A DNA stretch of 64,000 bases from Parabacteroides sp. Its GTDB lineage: Bacteria > Bacteroidota > Bacteroidia > Bacteroidales > Tannerellaceae. This document shows, in pieces, positions 7,730 through 15,219 of this stretch (position 1 is its first letter; every line of letters starts with the position of its first letter). Location of the stretch: NCBI GenBank assembly GCA_017481945.1, contig JAFUOJ010000010.1, forward strand, positions 62,001 to 126,000, written 5' to 3'. The translations under genes and the position numbers were made by a program. The notes below the pieces were generated by a model, which made no database searches, was not told the origin of the DNA, and saw nothing but the letters and a program-made list of their open reading frames with translations.

Positions 7730-9190
7730 ATGAAAAAAAAGAATCTTCCATTATGGATGTTAGTGACTTTGTTATCTTGTTCTGATACGATAAAAATAGA
7801 TCAAGTAGTAAATAAAACTCCGGAGATCTTTCCGGACTACACGGAAGTTGTTATCCCTCCTAATATTGCCCCTTTGAATTTCGCATTAAAAGAACATCGA
7901 GGAAAGTGCCGTCTCCTCTTGACCTTTGAATCCCACCAATTGGAGGTAAAAGGGGAGAAGGGAAGCTTTAAAATACCGGAATCCAAGTGGAAGAAGTTTG
8001 TATCTTCCGCCCAAGGGAAATCTATTCAAGTAGTAGTACAGGTAGAAACGGAAAAGGGATGGATAGAATATGCTCCCTTCTCCATACAAGTCGCTCAAGA
8101 AAAAGTCGATTCTCATCTGGTGTATCGCTTGATAGATCCGGGATATGAACTATGGAATAAGATGGGTATCTATCAACGAGACGTGGAAAGCTTTGAGCAA
8201 AGTGCCATCATTGAGAATAAGATGACTGAAAGTAATTGCGTGAATTGCCACTCCTTTTGTATGCAAAACCCTGAGCACATGTTGCTTCACATGCGTGAAA
8301 AGTATTCCGGAACACTCTTGGTGAATGGAGATAAAATAGAGAAATTAAATACGAAGACGAAAGAAACGATTTCCCCTTTGGTGTATCCCTCTTGGCACCC
8401 CTCCGGGAAATATGTAGCTTTCTCGGTGAACACGACGAAGCAGGCCTATCATTTAAATGATAAGAATCGCATAGAGGTATATGATGAAGCCTCCGACGTG
8501 GTGGTTTATGATGTAGAAAAGCAGGAAATAATAACCACTAACAAGCTTTTTTCGAAAGAAGCCTTTGAGACATTTCCAACCTTTTCACCGGATGGAAAGA
8601 CTTTATATTTTTGTTCGGCAGAGGCAAGACCGATTCCTCAAGAGTATGAAAAAGTGAAATATCATCTTTGTTCTATCTCTTTTAATCCAGAGGAACGTAG
8701 TTTTGGTAGTCATATAGATACGTTATATAATGCCCAAAAGGATGGAATGAGTGCCTCTTTTCCACGGGTTTCTCCGGATGGACGTTATTTATTATACACA
8801 TTATCCGGATATGGAAACTTCTCTATTTGGCATAAAGACGCGGATTTACACATGATAGAGTTGGCAACAGGTGTAAGCCGTCCGTTGGAAGAAGTGAATA
8901 GTGAGGATGTGGAAAGTTATCATTCTTGGAGTAGTAATGGTCGTTGGTTTGTGTTTAGTAGTCGTCGGATAGATGGACTTTATACACGCCCTTATATAGC
9001 CTATGTAAGTCCAGAAGGAGAGATTGGTAAACCCTTCTTACTCCCTCAGAAGGATACGGACTTCTATCAAGCTTTTATGAAGTCCTTTAATATCCCCGAG
9101 TTTGTAACAAGTAAGGTTCAAATCCAAGGATATCAACTCGCTCTCAAAGCAAAGAAAGAAAAAGGAACCGATGTCCGGTTCGTAAAATAA
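7730..9190 (+). CDS. PD40/TolB-like beta-propeller lipoprotein with a heme-c motif
   Basis: A 486-residue exported protein. A lipobox-like LLSC places the lipidated Cys at residue 17. An N-terminal beta-rich region precedes a CVNCH motif (Cys170, Cys173, His174), the CXXCH signature of covalent c-type heme attachment. The rest is a beta-propeller built from PD40/TolB repeats: YPSWHPSGKYVAFS, FPTFSPDGKTLYF, FPRVSPDGRYLLYT and YHSWSSNGRWFVFSS. It probably sits in the periplasm or on the outer-membrane inner face. Its tight coupling to the DUF6057 gene suggests they act together. Whether heme is really attached is not provable here; the motif could also bind a metal. Confidence 0.78.
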   Translation: MKKKNLPLWMLVTLLSCSDTIKIDQVVNKTPEIFPDYTEVVIPPNIAPLNFALKEHRGKCRLLLTFESHQLEVKGEKGSFKIPESKWKKFVSSAQGKSIQVVVQVETEKGWIEYAPFSIQVAQEKVDSHLVYRLIDPGYELWNKMGIYQRDVESFEQSAIIENKMTESNCVNCHSFCMQNPEHMLLHMREKYSGTLLVNGDKIEKLNTKTKETISPLVYPSWHPSGKYVAFSVNTTKQAYHLNDKNRIEVYDEASDVVVYDVEKQEIITTNKLFSKEAFETFPTFSPDGKTLYFCSAEARPIPQEYEKVKYHLCSISFNPEERSFGSHIDTLYNAQKDGMSASFPRVSPDGRYLLYTLSGYGNFSIWHKDADLHMIELATGVSRPLEEVNSEDVESYHSWSSNGRWFVFSSRRIDGLYTRPYIAYVSPEGEIGKPFLLPQKDTDFYQAFMKSFNIPEFVTSKVQIQGYQLALKAKKEKGTDVRFVK

Positions 9191-9200
9191 GAGGATAAAA

Positions 9201-9236
9201 AAAGGAAGAATTCCTTTCAATAGGAATTCTTCCTTT
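9201..9236. terminator. Bidirectional terminator between convergent genes
   Basis: A perfect 15-bp stem, AAAGGAAGAATTCCT at 9201-9215 pairing with 9222-9236, encloses a 6-base loop. A-rich sequence on one side and T-rich on the other serve both the PD40 gene and the convergent SusCD operon. Confidence 0.85.
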
Positions 9237-9261
9237 ATATTAGTTACAGAAATTTTATTTA

Positions 9262-10026
9262 TTATGGAAATTCAATAGTTTCAACAAATGTTCCAAAAGA
9301 ACCAGCTGAAACATAGAATTTCAAAGCAAACATATACGTTTTCCCTTCTATTTTGCTTTGAACGAAACGAACATTTACCATTCCATAAGTAGAATGTACA
9401 TAACCTGTTTCTTGATCACCCATAGAGATATTCCCTGCTTCGTCTACAGAGAAAACAAGAGGATAATCACTATAGTAAACATCAGGTAAACGGTATACAT
9501 TTGCTTCCTCTGCTTTTTCTATTGGTTGTTCCCAACTTTGTCCAAAAAATTCAGAACTGAATATACCGACTCCTATTTGTTTGAACGTTAATTTACGTTG
9601 AGCTGAAACAACAATTTTATTGACATTTGAAGGTGAAGCATTTTCTTCAGCAAAACTTAAAGTCAATTTGTAAACAGTTCCAGCTGCCAATACATTGATA
9701 TCTGAATAATTGATGATGATGTCAGTTGTCGCTTTCCCATCTTCAAATGTCGCTGTTGTTGACGCTAAAGAGAATAAATCTGTTCCATTTTCTGTTTCTA
9801 ACGTAATATCTATACTACTTGTCCCTGTAGTTGTATTACGATAAATAGGAACAATAATCTGATTTCCATCTGTAGGTAACATTTCAACCTTTTGCAAAGT
9901 ACTGGCAAAGGCATACTCTGTTTTGTTCATATCATACAATGTCTTTTCTGCATCGGTATTACATGAACAGAAGAAGCTTAAGCCTATAACAGCTAAAGCG
10001 AATAATGTGAATATATACTTTTTCAT
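9262..10026 (-). CDS. SusCD-associated surface lipoprotein, unknown family
   Basis: A 254-residue lipoprotein, third gene of the expressed SusC/SusD operon. The signal peptide ends in LSFFCSC, with Cys20 or Cys22 as lipidation site. Residues ~45-130 resemble a Calx-beta/Ig-like strand-rich module (IIVPIYRNTTTG, FEDGKATTDIIINYSD); the C-terminal half is also beta-rich and ends FVETIEFP. Its place after susD matches SusE/SusF-like or DUF4843-like surface glycan- or peptide-binding lipoproteins, but I cannot assign the family. I chose the ATG at 10026, where the signal peptide begins; an ATG four codons earlier lies only 8 bases after susD. If the promoter segment inverts, this gene would be switched off with susC and susD. 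Confidence 0.75.
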   Translation of the reverse strand: MKKYIFTLFALAVIGLSFFCSCNTDAEKTLYDMNKTEYAFASTLQKVEMLPTDGNQIIVPIYRNTTTGTSSIDITLETENGTDLFSLASTTATFEDGKATTDIIINYSDINVLAAGTVYKLTLSFAEENASPSNVNKIVVSAQRKLTFKQIGVGIFSSEFFGQSWEQPIEKAEEANVYRLPDVYYSDYPLVFSVDEAGNISMGDQETGYVHSTYGMVNVRFVQSKIEGKTYMFALKFYVSAGSFGTFVETIEFP

Positions 10027-10046
10027 TTCTCTAATCATTTATGAAA

Positions 10047-11585
10047 TTATTGATAAATAGGATTCTGGTCTGCCTCAGAAATGTTTTCATTACCATCAAT
10101 TTCAGACTGTGGCAAAGGCATGATAAATAAAATAGAGCCTGCCGTTGTTGGTTTTGTCTGAACTGTTTGAGTATGATTAGATCCTTCGTATGCACGATTG
10201 TATCCTAATCCTAAACGTTGCAAGTCGAAGATACGTCCAGCCTCTCCCCAAAGTTCTACACGACGTTGGAATAGAATTTCGTCCATTAATGTAATTAGAG
10301 GAGCGTTTGTATCCTGATTATAAGAATTTGAATCTGTACGTTTTGTTAAACGAGTTTCAAAGTCTGTGTCTCGAACAGTCCCTAACTGTTTGATTGTTTC
10401 ACGAGCTTGAGAGTATTGGCCAAGGTGGCATTCTGCTTCAGCTTTAATTAAAACCATTTCTTCTGCACGCATGAAAATATAGTCTCCTGTACGAGTCGTA
10501 TAGTCTGCCATCTTAAATTTGAGCTGGCAATAACTTACGTTGGAACCCGAACCTTCTTCTGCCAATGCTCCGCGGAACCAATTTAAACGACTGTCTGTTG
10601 ATGGAATCAATTTATAGAGACCAGAGCTGATACATTGTGGGGCTTTACTTGCGTACATACCAGGTGCATCTGCATCCATGTGTGAAAAGAAACTAGCAAA
10701 TTGTGAACTTTGATCAGCTGTAATCTCAACTCCCCACATGATATCACCGACTGTTACATCGTTATTTCCACCTAATTCTTCAACTGTTGCTAATTTTAAA
10801 CCGTTTTTAGTTAGAGCCTCTGCTGCAGCATTTACAGCTGTTTCATAGTCATGCATAACCAAAGCTACACGTGCTTGAATACCTTTGACTGTGTAATAAT
10901 CCATGTGAGAGATGTGATTCTGAGATAAACCGTGTAATAAGGTTGCCGCTTTGTTTAAGTCTGCGGTAATCTGATCGTAAACATTCTGGACAGTTCCACG
11001 TCCTTTACCTTCTGAACCTGCTATAGTTGGTTCTGTATATAAAGGAACACCTGGCGCATTCTGGTTATTGATATAAGTCTGTTGGTATATCTGAATTAAG
11101 TTGAAATAACAGAATCCACGAACAGCATATGCTTGACCAATGATGTTTTTAATAGCGTCAGGATCTCCACCCATTGTTTCTTCTGCAGCAATGATGTAGT
11201 TAGCATTACTGATCATAGTATAAAAGAAATTCCACAATGCATAAGAACGACCAGATTTATTAGCGAAATCACCATGTACATTCAAACGATAATCTTCATA
11301 AAACCATCCTTGTCCTTGTGAATACATTAAATGATCTTCAGCCATTAGATCTGCTAATAAATTGATGGCTGTTAAACCACAGTTCTCAGTTCCCCAATCA
11401 GAACTCCAACCAGCAACATACATCATACGATAGATACCGTTGATTGCAGCCTCTGCACTTGTTGCATCGGCAAATACTTGTGAACCTGAAACTTGATCAG
11501 TCGGTTCAGTATTCAACTCATCGGAACATGAACTAAATAGCATAAGTCCAACCAATGAGCATATATATATAAATTTCTTTTTCAT
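10047..11585 (-). CDS. SusD/RagB-family outer-membrane lipoprotein (expressed locus)
   Basis: A 512-residue SusD-like protein. Signal peptide with lipobox FSSC (Cys20), then the usual start SDELNTEPTDQVSGSQVF. The N-terminal SusD_N region includes AEAAINGIYRMMYV and the TPR-like helix GQAYAVRGFCYFNLIQIYQQ; the C-terminal RagB/SusD region has YIFMRAEEMVLIKAEAE, ILFQRRVELWGEAGRIFDLQRLG and the closing FIMPLPQSEIDGN. It acts as the lid and ligand-binding subunit of the SusC transporter. It follows susC after 23 bases. The ligand cannot be read from sequence, and no glycoside hydrolase or peptidase is in the same operon. Asp-Ala pairs here and in the partner susC mostly use GATGC, unlike most of the window. 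Confidence 0.93.
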   Translation of the reverse strand: MKKKFIYICSLVGLMLFSSCSDELNTEPTDQVSGSQVFADATSAEAAINGIYRMMYVAGWSSDWGTENCGLTAINLLADLMAEDHLMYSQGQGWFYEDYRLNVHGDFANKSGRSYALWNFFYTMISNANYIIAAEETMGGDPDAIKNIIGQAYAVRGFCYFNLIQIYQQTYINNQNAPGVPLYTEPTIAGSEGKGRGTVQNVYDQITADLNKAATLLHGLSQNHISHMDYYTVKGIQARVALVMHDYETAVNAAAEALTKNGLKLATVEELGGNNDVTVGDIMWGVEITADQSSQFASFFSHMDADAPGMYASKAPQCISSGLYKLIPSTDSRLNWFRGALAEEGSGSNVSYCQLKFKMADYTTRTGDYIFMRAEEMVLIKAEAECHLGQYSQARETIKQLGTVRDTDFETRLTKRTDSNSYNQDTNAPLITLMDEILFQRRVELWGEAGRIFDLQRLGLGYNRAYEGSNHTQTVQTKPTTAGSILFIMPLPQSEIDGNENISEADQNPIYQ

Positions 11586-11608
11586 ATTTTGTTTTAAAAT
11601 AATGAGAT

Positions 11609-14600
11609 TTAGAATGTTACATCAATACCGAAGGAAACAGTTCTTACAGGTACATAACCAAAACTTGTACCACCTGTAAAATTGTATTGTGGGTCCATAC
11701 CTTTTAAGCAATTGAACAATACAAGATTGTCTCCTGTAGCAGTAAGACGAATATTTTGCATTTTTAGAGATTGAGTAATCTTTTTAGGCAAAGAGTACCC
11801 CAATGTAATATTCTTGATTGCTAAGTAAGAAGCATTAATTAAATCATCATCTGTAACAATATAACTCTTACCAATTTCAATACGAGGAATATCTGTTATG
11901 TCACCTGGTTGTGTCCATGCACGTTCTAAATGTGCACTTTTGGCTTGTCCTATGTAGTTACCATATAATAAAGTACGATAAACACCATCGTAAACTTTAC
12001 CACCGATTGAATATGTACATAAAATACTTAAATCAAAATCTTTATATCTGAATTCATTAGAGAATGAACCATACAAATTAGGAATACGACTACCTTGGAT
12101 TTCTTTACATTTAGTTGCTTCAGATTGACTATCTGTAATGTATTTTTCTCCGATTTGATTACCTTCTTCATCCTTTTCCCAAGCCCAATATAATTGTTTA
12201 CCTGTTGCAGGATCTACTCCAGCAGAACTTGCAGTATAGAAAGAACGTAATGTTTCTCCTTCTTTGATAATATAGCTTCCTGAAATAATCTCAGGTTTAT
12301 CAGCCAATTTTAATACTTTATTTTTGATAGTAGATCCCATCAAAGTTAATTTCCAATTGAAATCATTATTTTTGATGATATCACCAGCAAGTGTAATATC
12401 CCAACCTGTATTACGCATACTACCGATGTTTTTATTGTAGCCATCAAAACCTAAAGAAGAGGCCATTGGATAAGACATCAACATATCAGAAGTTTTACGG
12501 CTATACCATTCTATAGCTACAGAAAGACGATTCCAAAAACGACCTTCTATACCGACATTTAAATTACCATTCTTTTCCCACTTTAAATCTTTATTTTCAA
12601 GAGAAGAAAGGGCAACACCACTCATATTTGCATTAGGCCAACCTAAATCATAGAAAGATTGCCATGCATAATAGGTTTTTAAATTGTCATTACCTTGAAC
12701 TCCATAACTTGCTTTTACTGATAAGTTATTGATCCATTCTTTATCATTCAAAAATTCTTCTTGAGAGATACGCCAGTTACCTCCTACTGACCAGAAATTA
12801 CCCCAACGGTTGTCTTCGTGAAAACGAGAGGAACCATCTGTACGGTAACTTGCTGATAAGTAATATTTATCATCATAGTCATATTCTACACGAGATAAAA
12901 TAGATTCAACGGCATAATTGTCCTGATAGGAAGAAGCGTCTGTGATATTTGTAGCTGCATCTAATTCAAATAACCCACCAAATGGAAAACCAGTTTTGGT
13001 TGCACCTAAATATTGGTAGTTATATTTGTAGTATTCATGGCCAACCATAGCTGTTACATGGTGTTTATCAAATTTACGATCGTAACTTAGAATCTGGTTA
13101 AAAGTATAACTAGTTTTACGTGTTGTATATTTGTCAATAGTTCCTTTTACTGCAACAGAATTACCATTGTATGGATTATAGTAAGTCATTACTGAGTTAT
13201 TAACTAGGTCGATACCGTAGTTGACAGATAATTTTAAACCTTCTAAAGGACCTTCTTTTAAATCACCGACTGTAGCGTACATACGAGCACTTAAATTGTC
13301 ACTTGCAGAACCGTATTTATCATCATATAAAGTTGCGATTGTATTCCAATCTGCATTAGCGCCGGCAGGACGATTTGTACCGTAGTCAAATACAGGATCT
13401 CCTAATGCATCTATTACAGTTATACCATTTGCATCTTTTTCATATACAGGATAAATGGGGGCCATCAATTGTGCTGTGTACCAAACGTTAGAATTGTAGG
13501 AATTATTTTCTTGAGCAGTGTTACTTTCATTTCGAGAAAAATTAGCATTCATTCCTGCTTTTAACCATTTAGCTATCTCAGAATCAATATTCATACGTCC
13601 GTTGAAACGTTCGAAGTTTGTTGTTTTTAATAAACCATCTTCGTTCAAATAACCCAAAGAGAACATATATTTAGTTCTTTCTGAACCTCCGTTTAAAGAA
13701 ATGTTATATTCTTGACGTAAAGGACTATCAGCCATAGCTTCATCCATCCAATCTTCCGAGTATTTTAAAGTAGCATCACTTCGTACTTTACCAGTTGTGG
13801 GATCAACTAACTCTGTAATAGAGTAGTTGTAAGGATTGTATTGTTCATTTATACCAAAAATGGCAGTTGCCCCGCTTTTCATATTATTTAATGCTCCAAC
13901 TGCGGCTTCTGTGTAGTTTAAACCACTGTTTAACATCAAATCATTCTTATAAGACTGAAATACAGTTTCGATGTATCCTTTTTCATCCATTGTTTCGTAA
14001 CGAGGTATAGAACGAGAAGCAAAACCCCAATTAGCCTTTAAGTTTACTTTGATCTTACCTTGATTACCTTTTTTTGTTGTGATCATTACAACACCGTTTG
14101 CGCCACGAGAACCGTATAACGCTCCAGCAGAAGCATCTTTCAAAATAGTCATAGATTCTATGTCATTTGGATTGATAGATACAATGTTGCCATCATAAGG
14201 TATACCATCTACTACATACAATGGATCTTGACTTGCATTGATAGAACCAAAACCACGAATGACAACAGAAACTCCTGATCCCGGCTGACCTGAACCTGAG
14301 GTCGTTTGTACACCGGAAGCTAATCCTTCTAATGCTTTCGTTACATTAGCAACAGGACGTTGAGCGATTTTTTCTGCTTTGATAATTTCTGCAGAACCTG
14401 TAAATGATTCTTTTTTAGCTGTACCGTAAGCAACAACCATAACTTCGTCCAACATTTGATTGTCCGGGTACATAATAATCTGCAAATTTTTTTTGATTTG
14501 GACTTCTTGAGTCTTTAAACCAATGAAAGAAATCATCAGAGTTCTAGCAGAACTTGGTACTTCTAAAGAGAAGAAACCATCTAAATCGGTCACTGAACCA

Positions 14601-14746
14601 ATTGTTGTACCTTTGACAACAACCGAGGCGCCAATGACTGGCTCATTGTTCTCAGCTGAGATAACTGTACCGGTTATCTTTGTCTGAGCGTGAGCCATAC
14701 CAATGCCTAACAATAGGCAGAACAAAAGGAATGTTACCTTTTTCAT
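11609..14746 (-). CDS. SusC/RagA-family TonB-dependent receptor (promoter-linked copy)
   Basis: A 1045-residue outer-membrane transporter. Signal peptide (1-20, cleaved after AHA), CarboxypepD_reg-like domain (about 22-100, ITGTVISAENNEPVIGASVVVKG), TonB-box region and plug (MLDEVMVVAYGTAKK, LYVVDGIPYDG, SMTILKDASAGALYGSRGANGVVMITTKKG), then a beta-barrel of ~800 residues ending in FGIDVTF. Start is the ATG at 14746; a GTG two codons earlier is less likely. It heads the susC-susD-lipoprotein operon. Codons 65-71 (SSARTLM) lie in an inverted-repeat site shared with the truncated susC at 15213, so the first ~67 codons and the promoter sit on an invertible segment. In this orientation the gene is complete and presumably ON. 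Confidence 0.95.
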   Translation of the reverse strand: MKKVTFLLFCLLLGIGMAHAQTKITGTVISAENNEPVIGASVVVKGTTIGSVTDLDGFFSLEVPSSARTLMISFIGLKTQEVQIKKNLQIIMYPDNQMLDEVMVVAYGTAKKESFTGSAEIIKAEKIAQRPVANVTKALEGLASGVQTTSGSGQPGSGVSVVIRGFGSINASQDPLYVVDGIPYDGNIVSINPNDIESMTILKDASAGALYGSRGANGVVMITTKKGNQGKIKVNLKANWGFASRSIPRYETMDEKGYIETVFQSYKNDLMLNSGLNYTEAAVGALNNMKSGATAIFGINEQYNPYNYSITELVDPTTGKVRSDATLKYSEDWMDEAMADSPLRQEYNISLNGGSERTKYMFSLGYLNEDGLLKTTNFERFNGRMNIDSEIAKWLKAGMNANFSRNESNTAQENNSYNSNVWYTAQLMAPIYPVYEKDANGITVIDALGDPVFDYGTNRPAGANADWNTIATLYDDKYGSASDNLSARMYATVGDLKEGPLEGLKLSVNYGIDLVNNSVMTYYNPYNGNSVAVKGTIDKYTTRKTSYTFNQILSYDRKFDKHHVTAMVGHEYYKYNYQYLGATKTGFPFGGLFELDAATNITDASSYQDNYAVESILSRVEYDYDDKYYLSASYRTDGSSRFHEDNRWGNFWSVGGNWRISQEEFLNDKEWINNLSVKASYGVQGNDNLKTYYAWQSFYDLGWPNANMSGVALSSLENKDLKWEKNGNLNVGIEGRFWNRLSVAIEWYSRKTSDMLMSYPMASSLGFDGYNKNIGSMRNTGWDITLAGDIIKNNDFNWKLTLMGSTIKNKVLKLADKPEIISGSYIIKEGETLRSFYTASSAGVDPATGKQLYWAWEKDEEGNQIGEKYITDSQSEATKCKEIQGSRIPNLYGSFSNEFRYKDFDLSILCTYSIGGKVYDGVYRTLLYGNYIGQAKSAHLERAWTQPGDITDIPRIEIGKSYIVTDDDLINASYLAIKNITLGYSLPKKITQSLKMQNIRLTATGDNLVLFNCLKGMDPQYNFTGGTSFGYVPVRTVSFGIDVTF
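14534..14554 (-). repeat. Inversion site in the expressed susC (IR-left)
   Basis: These 21 bases are the exact reverse complement of 15225-15245. The core AGTTCTGCTAGAACT is itself an interrupted palindrome (6-bp arms, GCT centre), as expected for a tyrosine-recombinase site. It encodes SSARTLM in both susC genes. Confidence 0.82.
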
Positions 14747-14834
14747 AGACACACTTTTTTGTTTAACTAAATATATTAATACACACTTACCTATAATCTA
14801 CACACATTTACATATAGGCTTTTTCAAGAAGCCG

Positions 14835-14864
14835 CAAAGGTAAGAATTAATTTATTATAACAAT
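14835..14864 (-). promoter_or_regulatory. Promoter carried on the invertible segment
   Basis: On the minus strand TACCTTTG (14835-14842) is an exact -7 match, and ATTG (14861-14864) lies 18 bases upstream near the -33 position. It drives the susC at 14746 through an ~80-base leader in the present orientation and would drive the plus-strand susC after inversion. Confidence 0.62.
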
Positions 14865-15195
14865 AGAAAACTGACAAGAAAATATATTTAGGAGACCGAT
14901 AATTAACATATTAGCTTTTGAAAGTATTATATTATCCTCTATTTTCGTGTAAATTCTTAACCAGAAGTTGGTTAAAATTAGCTATTTTAATTACTCCATC
15001 TTTTGAAAAAGAAATTGTAGAACAGCTTCAGAAAAAGTTTGGGGTACAAATGGGTAGAAAAAATTAAGAGAAAAAGGAGTAATTTCTTCTTTATATGTAA
15101 AGGTATATAGATATATATAAATAAGTATATGAGGTCTTGTCATTTTAGATAAACTTTTGTTACTGTGATGATAAAGGATTTTCTAAAGGCATTAT

Positions 15196-15219
15196 AAATC
15201 AATAGTTGACTATTGATTT
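15196..15219. repeat. Perfect hairpin at the silent end of the invertible segment
   Basis: AAATCAATAGT (15196-15206) pairs perfectly with ACTATTGATTT (15209-15219) around a 2-base centre. An in-frame TGA (15207-15209) blocks translation into the truncated susC. Being inside the segment, this hairpin would always lie next to whichever susC is OFF, so it may insulate the silent gene; that role is inference. Confidence 0.6.
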
